Positions 1-9,099 of a stretch of DNA of 64,000 bases are shown in pieces (positions within the stretch are counted from its first letter, which is position 1; the number at the start of each line of letters is the position of its first letter). The notes beneath the pieces are model-generated. The model worked only from the letters and a program-made list of their open reading frames with translations. It did no database searches and was not told where the DNA came from. The stretch covers positions 310,001 to 374,000 of the forward strand of contig JADJEK010000001.1 in NCBI GenBank assembly GCA_016709145.1. Reading direction: 5' to 3'. The translations under genes and the position numbers were made by a program. This stretch comes from Planctomycetota bacterium (GTDB lineage: Bacteria; Planctomycetota; B15-G4; JADJEK01).

Positions 1-513
1 ACGTTCGGCTCGGGCTGTTCGACAAGGACGGAGTACGGCGCGCCGGAATCTCCATACTCAAGGACTAGGGTGCCGTCATTTTCGCCCACGACGGCGACAA
101 CGCGCCTGGCCTCGTCTTCGGCAAGCCGACGCAAAAGAATCCCTCCATCGCTCTTCAGAATGGCGCAAGCGTCGTCGCGGTCGTGCCATTTGTGCCACTC
201 GAAAACTCGTCGGGAACAGTGGGTGTCGAGCTCCTCGCCACCCGTGCTGAAAGTCACGGAGACGGAGTTCAAGGCGATCGGTTCCAAGATCGCGTACCGA
301 GTGCGCGTGAAGAATTCGTCCGATATTGCGAGGACGGCGAGGGTGCGGGCGCAATTCGTCGACAAGCAAGGCTTCATGCTGGGGTTCAGTTTCGCGGACG
401 AGCGGACGATTGAGCCCGGAGCTGGGACTTGGTTCTCGGAAACGACCATCGTTCAAGATGGCGATTCGACTGCCGTCGCTGCCGTCGAGGCCCGTGTGAT
501 CGAATTAAACTAG
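1..513 (+). pseudogene. broken gene fragment at window edge, C-terminal FxLYD-like domain
   Basis: Coding character changes frame here. From base 3 to about 220 the third frame reads like protein, with a repeat-like stretch RLGLFDKDGVRRAGIS, but it has an in-frame TAG at 66-68. It then runs into a hydrophobic segment (SVVAVVPFVPLE) and continues plausibly only in the first frame, roughly 223-513. That tail (VLKVTETEFKAIGSKIAYRV, then NSSDIARTARVRAQFVDKQG) resembles the beta-rich FxLYD-type domains found after a membrane segment. One stop and one frame change suggest decay or sequence errors. A GTG at 223 could alternatively start a separate 96-residue protein. The 5' end lies outside the window. 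The domain call is a resemblance only. Confidence 0.4.
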
Positions 514-514
514 A

Positions 515-766
515 TCATTGCCCCTCGCCAAGCGTCAGGATCGCATTCCGCCGCTTCTGGGACATCCCGACGAGCGCCGCGACATGCGCGAGCACCCGCG
601 CCCGCTCCGCCGCGTCGAGCGTCGTAAGCGCCGTCAGCGTCGCGGCAACCTCCGGGTCGACGGTCGCGGGACTCCCCAACTCCGCCCCGTTGCATCTTGC
701 ATTGCAGCAGCGGCAATCCGCGTTTTCGCAACCGGCGCTTGATTCGCCCTTTACGCCCCCCGGCAT
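515..766 (-). CDS. small hypothetical protein (83 aa) beside the recombinase remnant
   Basis: An ATG at 766 opens an 83-residue frame whose second half (DPEVAATLTALTTLDAAERA, then VLAHVAALVGMSQKRRNAIL) looks like a small alpha-helical protein. Its first part lies next to the tRNA-Gly fragment, and the residues upstream of this ATG are only antisense tRNA, so a longer start is unlikely. No recognisable domain or catalytic motif is visible. Small proteins of this sort are common next to integrases, which fits the location, but the reading frame may be fortuitous in such GC-rich DNA. Confidence 0.3.
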   Translation of the reverse strand: MPGGVKGESSAGCENADCRCCNARCNGAELGSPATVDPEVAATLTALTTLDAAERARVLAHVAALVGMSQKRRNAILTLGEGQ

Positions 767-816
767 TCCGCTTCCCAAGCTGAATGTCGCGGGTTCGATC
801 CCCGTCAGCCGCTCCA
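765..816 (+). other. 3' fragment of tRNA-Gly(CCC), attachment-site-like
   Basis: This stretch contains an anticodon loop TTCCCAA, the 3' half of the anticodon stem, a T-arm built on GTTCGATC, and an acceptor 3' strand CAGCCGC followed by TCCA. The 5' half of a tRNA (acceptor strand, D-arm) is absent to the left, and one anticodon-stem pair is mismatched, so the piece is a fragment and not a working gene. The recombinase remnant ends inside it (stop codon 805-807). A tRNA 3' end overlapping an integrase 3' end is the usual arrangement of an att site for tRNA-targeting elements. Confidence 0.65.
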
Positions 817-1431
817 CGTATGCAGACGCAATCCCTCGCATGGAGTCGTTCCGTGCCGGGATTCGGCGTTTTGGGAATCGGACGTTTCGAAGTCGATGAC
901 GCTTGAAGCGCCTTCGTTTCGCGCGGAGTCGCGCTGCGGTTGCGTCTTGCGTTGCAGCGCTTCGCCCGTGCCCGTCGCGGCGTTCGCGGTCGCGTCGTCA
1001 GCCTTGCGCGCGAGCGAAGGGAGCTTCGCGACTGCGCCCGACAAGTCCGCGAGTTCCAGCTTGGTGTAGTGCTGCAGCGTGACCTTCACGTCGGAGTGAC
1101 GGAGCAAGCGCTTCGCGAGCTGCGGAGCAACGCCCGCGCGAGCGAGACGGGTCGCGAAGGTCGCGCGCAGCGCGTGGACGTCGAGCTTGCGACCGTCCAG
1201 CCCGTCGTTGTTCACCTTCGCGGCTTTCAGGTCGTCGTGAAAGCGTCGGATCGACGGGACGACTCGGAACACCGGCGCGGACGGCAACGCAGCCACGGGC
1301 TTCGCAGCGCGCAGCGCGGTCACGACGTCGGGAAGCAGCGGAATCTCCGCTTGGGTTCGGTTCTTCGAAACACTCGCGCGCACCGTCACCGTCGGTTCGC
1401 TCGCGTCGAGGTCAACCACGCGCCGGTTGTC
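805..1431 (-). pseudogene. tyrosine recombinase/integrase, N-terminally truncated
   Basis: This is the C-terminal catalytic half of a phage-type tyrosine recombinase. Visible are the beta-hairpin lysine region (RASVSKNRTQAEIPL), box II beginning HALRATFATRLARAG, and the segment LLRHSDVKVTLQHYTKL with the conserved His and the nucleophilic Tyr. Similarity starts abruptly near VVDLDASEP. The SAM-like N-terminal domain and the box I arginine are missing, and upstream DNA leads at once into the end of the neighbouring FG-GAP gene. The frame stays open to a start at 1563, but that extension has no recombinase character. The fragment should be inactive and marks a past integration next to the tRNA-Gly fragment. 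Confidence 0.75.
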
Positions 1432-1474
1432 CGTCCTGAACTGACAGGACAATGAATGACTGCCGTTGCACCGT

Positions 1475-3076
1475 TCACTGAATTGTGAAGACAACACCGT
1501 TCGTGTTCGAAAAGCCGTGAGCGATTCCCGCGTCGACCACGAACGCCTGCACGCCGATCGCAACCGGCGGGAGCGAGGGCGGAAGCGTGGCGCCGAAGGA
1601 GATCGAACCAGCGCCCGGACCCTGGGCCCCGAGCGGGAACAAGAGCAACGGCCCGAGCATGATGAGCGGGACCGGTCCGATGTTCAGCATGCAGCCGTAG
1701 CCCATCGAGACGGAACCGGCGCCGAGCCCGACCGCGAGAACGGTGCTCCCGCTCCCGACGCCGTTCGAGACACTGAGTTGAACCTGACTTCCGCTAGTCG
1801 GCGCTCCCGTCATGACGAGTTGCGGGACAACGCCGCCGGAGCCAGGACAGCCAATTCCGTGCTGCACGAACGTTGGTGGGCTGAAGTCGTAGAGGTACGC
1901 CGCACCGGCCTCGAGCCCGAAGTCAGCGTCGGCAGGCGCGCCGATCGCGGCAAACCCGCCGTCGAGCGCGACGACTTCGCCGAAGTTGTTGTCGCTCTGA
2001 TCCGGCGCGGTCGCCGTGCCGGTGTGAACCCATGAGCCGCCGCTGTCGCGATCGAAGAAGAACGCTCTCTCCATCCCAGCGCCGACGAGGACGCGGTTAC
2101 CGCTGAGCGCAACATCCGCGCCGAAAGCGTGTGAATTGTCGGTCGCTGGCGTCGCGAGCGTTGCCGCGAGTGACCATGCTCCGAGAGGCGAACGCTCGAA
2201 GATGTAAGCGGCGGAGTTCCCGCTCGGCGACAACTCTGGCGCGCCGACAACCACGTGCTCGCCCTTGATCGAAAGGCTCGAACCGAAGTTCACGGTCGGA
2301 GCGAGACCCGCAATCGCGAGTGTCGCTTCGTGAATCCAAAGGTCACTGACCCCGCGCCGAAAGACATGCGCGGTCTTCGTCCAGACTCCGCCCACCCATT
2401 CATTCGCAGAAGCGACAAAAGCATCGCCGTCAGCGGAGAGCCGAAACCCGAAGTGGCCCTGCGAAGCCGTGTTGCTGGCGAACACCGTCTGTTGGAGCGT
2501 CCACGATTTCGCAGCCGCGTCGAATCGGAAGACTCGCACTGCGCCCGCGTCCGTCGCCTTCTGGTCATCGGTGACATCGCCGACGAAGAGCCAGTCGCCC
2601 ACGACCGCGACCGAACTGCCGAATCCAGTCGATATCGAGAGCTTGGTTTCCTGTTGCCAGAACCCGAGCCCGTTGCGGCGAAACACGTACGCTGAACCGA
2701 TTGCACTTGAGAACGGGTCGAAGGTCGCGGGCCATCGCCCGACCGCCACGACATCGCCGCTCAAATCAACCGAGGTGAAGTAGCCGATCTCATTCGCGGC
2801 ACCACTCGTGACGAGCTTCTGTTCCTCAACCCACGCGCCAGCGGCGTCCCGGCGAAAGACATACGCCGCGCCGTGGTCGTCGTCCGCGCGACGTGCCGCG
2901 ACGACGGCGACATCACCGTACATAGCGATGTCGGAGCCGAAGGAGTCCGCGGGCGTTCCATCGCTCGCGTGGATCTTCTGAGGAACGGGGAGTGTTCCGC
3001 CGGCCGCGACCGGCACGAGCGCGGCGCTGACGAACAAGACGAACACAGTCGAGACGACGAACGATCGCGGCAACAT
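1475..3076 (-). CDS. secreted FG-GAP/beta-propeller repeat protein (533 aa)
   Basis: A signal peptide (LPRSFVVSTVFVLFVSAALV) is followed by about seven repeats of the type DxFGxDIAMYGDVAVVAA...AAYVFRRD, the integrin-alpha/FG-GAP style of exported planctomycete proteins. The last 120 residues form a separate domain starting CPGSGGVVPQLV that is also seen in the 904-residue protein at 9.1 kb. The start at 3076 is chosen because AAGGAGGG lies 8 bases upstream; the longer frame to 3220 lacks a signal sequence. The role is probably an extracellular or surface beta-propeller with unknown ligand. It stands alone, with a divergent-type gap to the cassette at 3.3-5.6 kb. Confidence 0.85.
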   Translation of the reverse strand: MLPRSFVVSTVFVLFVSAALVPVAAGGTLPVPQKIHASDGTPADSFGSDIAMYGDVAVVAARRADDDHGAAYVFRRDAAGAWVEEQKLVTSGAANEIGYFTSVDLSGDVVAVGRWPATFDPFSSAIGSAYVFRRNGLGFWQQETKLSISTGFGSSVAVVGDWLFVGDVTDDQKATDAGAVRVFRFDAAAKSWTLQQTVFASNTASQGHFGFRLSADGDAFVASANEWVGGVWTKTAHVFRRGVSDLWIHEATLAIAGLAPTVNFGSSLSIKGEHVVVGAPELSPSGNSAAYIFERSPLGAWSLAATLATPATDNSHAFGADVALSGNRVLVGAGMERAFFFDRDSGGSWVHTGTATAPDQSDNNFGEVVALDGGFAAIGAPADADFGLEAGAAYLYDFSPPTFVQHGIGCPGSGGVVPQLVMTGAPTSGSQVQLSVSNGVGSGSTVLAVGLGAGSVSMGYGCMLNIGPVPLIMLGPLLLFPLGAQGPGAGSISFGATLPPSLPPVAIGVQAFVVDAGIAHGFSNTNGVVFTIQ

Positions 3077-3288
3077 CGGCGACCCTCCTTCTGGGAAGCG
3101 TCGAAGGCTACGCGGCTTTCCACGTCGCACGCAAGGCCACCGACCCGCGCGGTAGCACACGAAGAGACCGAGAGATGGCCGGGAACGTGGATTCCACCGG
3201 GATTCGCGAGTGCAATGCACCCACTGACCGAAGGCCGAACATCGGGGCGAAGTCTGAATTCCTGCGATCCTCAGTGCGCCGACGGCGG

Positions 3289-4148
3289 TCAGAGAGCCGC
3301 GATCGAAAGATGATCGAGATCGAGCGGATCGCTTTCGACATAGTCCGTCGCGGTCATGTCATCGAGCATGACGCACACGCCATCAACGCTCGTGAATCGG
3401 CCGCGCGGACGAATGAGGTCCATCCACTTCTGGATGTAACTCGTCGCGCTGGATCCGGCCGTCAGGATCTGGTCGGCCTCGACGACAAACCACAACCAGA
3501 GGTCGACCGACTTCGCGGTCCATGATGGCGAGGCGCGGATGCGAATCTCGCGCAGCGCCCTGAACGCCTCGCCCTCCTCCGACTGCCTTGAGTGCTTTTC
3601 AATCACTCGCTTTCTGAGGGGATCGATGAAGGCGCTGAAGTCGTCGGGGAACGCCATGCGTTCGCGCTTTCGCCCCAGGGCCCGCGCAAGTGCGCGGCGC
3701 TCCGCGTCCGAGGCGCACCCCGGCGTCCTGCTCCAACGCATGAGCAGACGCTTCTCGATCGTCATGCAACGGTCAAGATCCGCGACGAGCCCGAGCTGAG
3801 CGACCCCCGGCACGTAGGCGTACTGAGGTCGGCGCGCGCGTCGAATCTGGTCCAAAGCAGACGCATCGACGGCAAGGAGTGGGCAGGCTTCGACGTAGGG
3901 TCGATCGTGTCGAGCGGATCACGCCGTAGGTCGCACGTTTGGGTCGCCAGCATCAAGCCAGGTACGGCATCTTCGCGAAGATCAAGGGCTTCGCGGTCGT
4001 CGATCGCCGGTGCGTCGTTCTGGCTGTCGGCACTCGGTTCGGCCAGGTATGCGAACCACGAGTCGCCGACTACGCAGTCTCCTTGCGACCATTCGAGAGG
4101 TCGGTCCCCATCGGACTCCGTTGCTGTTTCACTTGGTCGGTCCGTCAC
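3289..4148 (-). pseudogene. QTCD-motif protein of coupled cassette, interrupted by a frameshift
   Basis: This is the third gene of the cassette. A GTG at 4148 overlaps the end of the HTH gene by 20 bases. The first frame (WSQGDCVVGDSWFAYL, then GLMLATQTCDLRRDPLDTID) shifts near 3900 into a second frame (VEACPLLAVDASALDQIRR, QYAYVPGVAQLGLVADLD, RERMAFPDDFSAFIDPLRKR) that runs to the stop at 3289, giving about 285 residues if joined. The motifs QGDxVxxxW, QTCDL, VADLD and AFPDDF resemble an uncharacterised conserved family that I cannot name. No catalytic site is evident. The break may be a single-base error, since both halves look well conserved; otherwise the gene is dead. Confidence 0.6.
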
Positions 4149-4842
4149 GACGATTCCCCGATGTCTTTCGTGTACGCGACACCGTCGGTTTGATCCGCAG
4201 GGATTCCGATCGAGAGTCGAGCAGGTTCTCGGGCCTGGGCGGTCGACGCGCCGCCTTGCTCGCTGCATCGAGCGCGCCTGAGTAACGTCGGCGCGGCACG
4301 ACAGGCATGTCCAAGTCCCTCCGCGCATCGTCGAACCGGCCCGTGACGAGGCTCTCGAACGGCACGCGACCGTCCTTCGCCGTGAACAGCGCGGAGCGGT
4401 TCGAGTTCACATCACCACGATCCGTGGCCTCGATAACGGCGAGGATGCGATGCAGGCGCTCCATGTTCGCTGCATTCATCCGCCCACCACTGATCCAGAA
4501 ATGCACCGCTCGTCTAGACACATCGAACAGTCGCGCGAGCTGCTCCCAGGTAAGTCCAGTGAGGCGGCGCAGTCGCGCAACCGCATGACCACGATGCGTT
4601 GTTCGGTTTGCCGGCTCTCGGCGAGCGAATCCGTCGAGAGCTTGCGTCGACGGGACTGTTCTCGTCGATGCGTCCTCGCAGACGTATTCAGGCCAGGCGC
4701 GATCCGCCGCGTCGCTCGACGTAATCAGAGGCGCGAAACCAGCCACGACAGCCAAGGCGTTCAGACGGCGGCGGTGACGCAACGTGCCATACGCTGTCGT
4801 GCCTGTTTCTGCGGGCGCGCGGTTGCTCGTCGCGTCGGTCAC
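4129..4842 (-). CDS. helix-turn-helix protein (237 aa), middle gene of cassette
   Basis: The start is GTG at 4842, sharing GTGA with the stop of the TIGR04255 gene, so translation is probably coupled. Near residue 90 lies a clear HTH: LTGLTWEQLARLFDVSRRAV followed by HFWISGG, resembling XRE-like or resolvase-type domains. The N-terminal 70 residues and the Arg-rich C-terminus (beyond VPRRRYSGALDAASKAARRP) show no known fold. It could be the operon's repressor or a DNA-contacting subunit of the cassette's product. The region upstream of 4842 in the same frame lacks coding character. Confidence 0.7.
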   Translation of the reverse strand: MTDATSNRAPAETGTTAYGTLRHRRRLNALAVVAGFAPLITSSDAADRAWPEYVCEDASTRTVPSTQALDGFARREPANRTTHRGHAVARLRRLTGLTWEQLARLFDVSRRAVHFWISGGRMNAANMERLHRILAVIEATDRGDVNSNRSALFTAKDGRVPFESLVTGRFDDARRDLDMPVVPRRRYSGALDAASKAARRPPRPENLLDSRSESLRIKPTVSRTRKTSGNRRDGPTK

Positions 4843-5633
4843 GGCGCACCTCCGAACCGTCGCAGCATCTGGTCCGTCACCGACCAGCGGAACATCGCAT
4901 AGATGCGGGTCGCAAGCATTCGGACACGGCTCGCGACGGCTTTCGGGTCGAGTTCTTCCCGACGCTCCGTGAATGCGTCGATGTCGAGCAGCCACGTTGG
5001 GTGATCGACTGGCCGAATCGCGGATGGATCGTACGTGTCGTCGATCGCGAGTAGCCCCGATCGCGTGAAGAGCACGCCCTCGTCATCTGGCAATTCGAAG
5101 CGCGTTTGAGTCATCGTTCCGTGAACTCTCGGAGCGAGTTCGCTGCCGATGATGCCGCGGACTTCCGAGCGCACGTACTCGGGCACGCGCTGAACGTCTT
5201 CGCCATGGAGTCGGTCCACGAAACGAACACCGATTCGCTCAGCAAACTGTGGGTGAACATGCTCTCGAAGCGCGATCAGCAGACGTTCAATGCGCGCGAC
5301 GAAACCGTCCCGACTCGTGTACTTCAAAGTTTCGAGAGCAATGAAGTCGTCCGTCAGCGATGCGCGCCAGGTTCCGTCGCCGTTCGAAAAACGCCAAATG
5401 GTCTTCGACTTCCGATCGACAATCCCCCCATTCACGCGAACGGTCAGTTCGACGGATTCCGGATCGAGAATTGGGTATTCGTCTCGAATGGACTCCTGGA
5501 AACCACGGACCATCTCGCCGATCGAGAGAACGCTTCCGAAGCGCACCTGCGCGATCACTCGCTCAAGAGGCGGGTCCACGAGCGGAACCTCAATCACCGG
5601 CGTCGACGCGAAGGGATCCAGAGAAGTGTTCAC
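4839..5633 (-). CDS. TIGR04255-family protein (264 aa), first gene of cassette
   Basis: The protein shows the pattern of the sporadically distributed TIGR04255 family: an N-terminal PxxxVPLVDPPLERVIAQVRF, the central RIGVRFVDRLHGEDV, and a C-terminal LLDIDAFTERREELDP. The family's biochemical function is unknown to me. The GTG at 5633 is preferred because GAGGAG sits 7 bases upstream and the resulting length fits the family; the frame is open to 5750. It is followed without a gap by the HTH gene and then the QTCD gene, so the three are likely one transcript. About 290 bases upstream (5634-5925) contain no gene I can support. Confidence 0.75.
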   Translation of the reverse strand: MNTSLDPFASTPVIEVPLVDPPLERVIAQVRFGSVLSIGEMVRGFQESIRDEYPILDPESVELTVRVNGGIVDRKSKTIWRFSNGDGTWRASLTDDFIALETLKYTSRDGFVARIERLLIALREHVHPQFAERIGVRFVDRLHGEDVQRVPEYVRSEVRGIIGSELAPRVHGTMTQTRFELPDDEGVLFTRSGLLAIDDTYDPSAIRPVDHPTWLLDIDAFTERREELDPKAVASRVRMLATRIYAMFRWSVTDQMLRRFGGAP

Positions 5634-5925
5634 GACCGGACTCCTCGAGGACGAATTCGGGTCCTCTCCCACGAGGCGGCATTCTAGACATGGGTCGGCA
5701 TCGATGTGAAGAGAACTGTGAAGTCGTCGGCTGCGAATCAACCCCGACACGAGCCGAAATCAGCGACGCCCAAACAGAGCGCGGACTACACGCACGTCCG
5801 TAACCTGCTGTTTCAAATGTGGTTGCCACAATTCTCACAAGGCACGGATATCTGATCACGGCTGGAGAAACTGTTGGGGGGCTGTGGCTCCGGAGTCGAC
5901 GAGGTACTCGCTCGGAACGCCGCGA

Positions 5926-6177
5926 TCATCCGACGCCACTCGGGGGACGACGACCCGCCCGCTTCACCGAACCACGTGTCGGACGCCTCGCCAGCTCAAC
6001 ACACTTCCTCACCAGCCATGTCATCGCCCAGATGACCGCCCCCGCCTGCAGCCCGAAGACCAGGATGTTCGCGATGTAGATCAGCCTCAGATCGAAAGGA
6101 AGAAGCACGAAGGCGAGAAACACAGTCGCCATCGCGAAGGCGACCCTGCGTAGTGACGTTGGGACACTCACTGCCAT
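5926..6177 (-). CDS. small two-span membrane protein (83 aa)
   Basis: The predicted product has two hydrophobic segments, VAFAMATVFLAFVLLPFDL (about residues 12-30) and IYIANILVFGLQAGAVIWAM (about 33-52), followed by an Arg-rich tail, as in small inner-membrane proteins. The start at 6177 has no strong ribosome-binding site. It lies just downstream of, and on the same strand as, the damaged ORF at 6197-6527. No family is recognised, and the call rests on hydropathy alone. Confidence 0.45.
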   Translation of the reverse strand: MAVSVPTSLRRVAFAMATVFLAFVLLPFDLRLIYIANILVFGLQAGAVIWAMTWLVRKCVELARRPTRGSVKRAGRRPPSGVG

Positions 6178-6196
6178 GGGTTCTTCAGACCTCCAC

Positions 6197-6527
6197 TCAC
6201 TCCCCCGCCAACTCCACCATCGCGATCAGCACTATCCCAGCGCCGAAGTCCGCGCCGATGATCGCGTCATCGACGAACACTCTTTCCTCGGTGCGCATCG
6301 CGAGGATCGAATCGAGCATCACGTCGAGCACTGGCTCACGCTGCTCCACTTCGAGTTCCGCGAGGGCGGCCGCGGCGCCGACTGGTAGTCGCGCGCGAGT
6401 TCGGTCCACCGTCGCGTTCCGGCGGCCAGGTCGCGCGCCACGTACGCCGCGGCGCCGGTGCGTCCCGCGTCGGCTCGTCCCGCAGCGCACCAACGACGAC
6501 AAGGGCCCACCCCGCACCCAGACTCAC
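6197..6527 (-). pseudogene. small frameshifted gene after the acetyltransferase
   Basis: Pieces of plausible protein occur in successive frames. A GTG at 6527 overlaps the acetyltransferase stop (GTGA) and gives VSLGAGWALVVVGALRDEPT. A second frame gives GAAAYVARDLAAGTRRWTEL. A third gives the tail REPVLDVMLDSILAMRTEER...VFVDDAIIGADFGAGIVLIAM ending at 6197. Joined, they would make about 108 residues with a signal-like N-terminus. Two frame changes within 330 bases point to decay or sequence errors. Function unknown. Confidence 0.4.
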
Positions 6528-7000
6528 AGCGTCAATTCCATGCAGACGTCCGCGGTCTCGTAGCAGAGATCCGGCGGAACCGGCACGTGCCGGAAACCCA
6601 TCGACGCGTACAGCGCGATCGCTTCGACGAGCGCCGAGTTCGAACTCAACGTCACGCGACGCGCACCGCGTTCCCGCGCGAACTCGACCACGCGCTGCGC
6701 GAGCTTGCGACCGAGACCGCGGCCGCGCGCGTGCGGCTCCACCGCGAGCTTCGCCAGTTCGAACGTCGCTCGTCCGGCCGGGATCGCCGCGCACGTACCG
6801 ACGACGTCGCCGTCGCGGACCGCGCAGAACACCTCGCCGCCGACGTCGACGATCTTGCCGCGCGGATCGCGCAGGTAGACCTCGTCCTGCGGCTCGACGC
6901 GGACGAACCGTTCGAGCCACGCGCGATTCAGCCGATCGAATGCCGCGGCGTAGGCATCACGGAACGGTTCGATCGCGACTTCGGGTTCGGGTGCGTTCAC
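6524..7000 (-). CDS. GNAT-family N-acetyltransferase (158 aa)
   Basis: The length and order of motifs fit a GCN5-related acetyltransferase. An N-terminal helical part (FDRLNRAWLERFVRVEPQD) is followed by beta strands (GGEVFCAVRDGDVVGTCAAI), then motif A with the acetyl-CoA pyrophosphate loop (LAVEPHARGRGLGRKLAQRV), and a C-terminal ALYASMGF strand typical of motif B. The substrate cannot be inferred; many relatives modify small molecules or protein N-termini. The ATG at 7000 gives a family-typical length. The next gene on the strand begins in its stop codon. Confidence 0.85.
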   Translation of the reverse strand: MNAPEPEVAIEPFRDAYAAAFDRLNRAWLERFVRVEPQDEVYLRDPRGKIVDVGGEVFCAVRDGDVVGTCAAIPAGRATFELAKLAVEPHARGRGLGRKLAQRVVEFARERGARRVTLSSNSALVEAIALYASMGFRHVPVPPDLCYETADVCMELTL

Positions 7001-7127
7001 GTGCGGGCTCCGATGAGGCGCTTCGGGTCGCGCTGCGCGCGAACACGAGGCGCGTCATGGATACGGAGCGCGGGCGAACTTTGCGAGCCCGCCAGCGAAG
7101 CGGCGTCGACGACGCTCGCGTACCGCG

Positions 7128-8880
7128 TCAGTTCCCGAGCACCCAGCGCAGACCGTTGGTCATGGTCAGGTGGTAGGAGCCCGAGGCTAGGAAGTTCGTC
7201 TGCCTGGCCTGGAAGTACACGCTGAGTCCGTCCAGTCCCGCGAACGGCGGAATCGGCGACCAGGACGTCTTCCTTCGGGAGTCGAACGGGGCAAGTACAC
7301 GACGTACGTCGGCAAGACGTTCAGCGTGCCCAGGTCGAACGGCATGCTCGCCGGCTGGAAGCCCGCGAACAGGATCCCGCCGCCGCCGAACTTCACTCCA
7401 CCGACGACGTTCACGGTTCGACGTACCGCCGATCGACGGCGGCGCCGTCGTCGAGTCAGGCGCGGCGGAAGAACGAACGGGTCACGGACTGCGACGCCGC
7501 AGGGCGTGACCGCGGCGAACGGGCCGCCGTGAAGACCTCGGCATGTTGCGCCGCTGTCGAAGTTCTCACCGCCGCCGATCACGTCGTCGAAGCCGTCGCC
7601 ATTCACGTCGCCCGCGCCGGCGACGGACAGACCGAGGAACATGGCGTTCGCTTGATTGCCACCGCGCCCACTGCTGGTTCCTCGAGTCCATTCGCGCTGC
7701 CGAGGTAGAGGAACATGCGCCCTTGGATGTTGCTCGCGGGGACGTCGTCGTACTCGGACGCGCCGACCAGCAGATCGTCGATCCCGTCGCCGTTCACGTC
7801 CCCGGCGTTCGCGAGCGAGCTGCCGTAGGACGCGCCCACTTGCCCGCCGACTTGCCTCCACGCCGGCACCGCGCTGGGGCCGCTCAGCGAACCGAAGAAC
7901 CTCGACCCGCCCTTCCTTCCTCGTTGTCGACTGCGTAGAGCCAAGTGCCGATGGCGAAGTCCGAGTAACCGTCGGCATTGAAATCGCCGCCATCACCGAC
8001 GGAGCCCGTGGACGCCATTCCGGCGAGGCTCTCCGTGGACCACAGCGGCGGCGTGACGAGCCGGTCGCCGAACCCGCGTAGACGAATGCGCCACCTTCAC
8101 CCTGCTGTCCGTTCGTGAATCCGGGGACGCCGACCACGACATCGTCGAAACCGTCCCCATCGACGTCGCCCGCGCAGTTCGATTCGAAGGCGAACGCGGC
8201 GTTCACGTTGGGGACCGGTGCGGGACGGACTGGCAACCAGGGCGATCCGCCGGACCGCCGTGATAGACGTACGCCGTGCCGCCGGCGTTCGATTCCGGCG
8301 CTCCGACGATCACATCGCAGAAGCCGTCGTTGTTCACGTCGCCCGCAGCCGCGACGTCGGCACCGAAATGCGATCCGGCGTCGTTGCTCTCGATGGCCCA
8401 ACTCGCCCCGGCTGCCAGACCGGTCGCCGAGCCCAAGAACAACTGAGCGCGACCTTCGTACTGCTGGCCGTTCGAGTACTGCTCGGCGCCGACCACGACG
8501 TCGTCGTAGCCATCGCCGTTGACGTCGCCGACTCCGGCGACGTCGGACCCGACGGTCGCGAACGCGACGTCGTTCTCGATCGACCAATTCGGCGTCGGCG
8601 ACAGGCCGGTCGCCGAACCGTGGTACGCGAACGCCTTGCCCTCGAACAACTGACCGCTCGCGAACCATGGCGCGCCGACGACGACGTCGTCGAAGCCGTC
8701 GCCATTGACGTCGCCCGCGAACGACACGGAGTGACCGAAGCCCGACGCGATGGCGCTGCCGCCGACCCATGCCGGCGTGAACGTGGGGAGGACGGCCGCG
8801 GTCCGGGCGACAGCGAGCGCGGCGACGACGGTCGCACCGCCGACGAGAACGAGGGCCTTTGCGCACGGAATACGGCTCAT
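7128..8880 (-). pseudogene. FG-GAP repeat protein with at least six frame changes
   Basis: The first 215 residues from ATG 8880 are intact: a signal-like N-terminus, then FG-GAP units such as FAGDVNGDGFDDVVVGAPWF. The protein then continues only by switching frame near 8250, 8060, 7940, 7670, 7450 and 7270. Further calcium-type DVNGDGxxD loops appear in different frames. A C-terminal domain ends SGSYHLTMTNGLRWVLGN with a TGA at 7128-7130. Reassembled, the product would be about 580 residues with seven or so FG-GAP repeats and a C-terminal domain like that of its neighbours. No early stops intervene because these shifted frames are rich in Arg and Gly. It is either a decaying paralogue or a poorly sequenced stretch. 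Confidence 0.75.
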
Positions 8881-9099
8881 CGAAGTCTCCTAGTCTGCGA
8901 TCTGGGGTGTCGCAGTCGCCCCGACGTCGAGCGGCGTTCGTCACGAACGGCCTGACGGCCGCGGGGAGGTCATAGGGTACGTCGGATCATTCCACTGTCA
9001 TCGCGTTGCGTGATGGAACCCTGGCACGCTCGTCCCCGATCGGCCACTTCGCCGCTGCGAGGACAAAGCGCTGCTTTTCGTCCGACTTGGAGACGCCTG

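Noticed and set aside
765..816. Complete functional tRNA-Gly gene
   Set aside because: The 5' acceptor strand and D-arm are missing and one anticodon-stem pair is mismatched.
7187..8944. Long - strand frame of 585 codons as one intact gene
   Set aside because: Only parts of it have protein character; the rest is Arg-rich shadow. The true signal passes among three frames, so the region is reported as a frameshifted FG-GAP gene.
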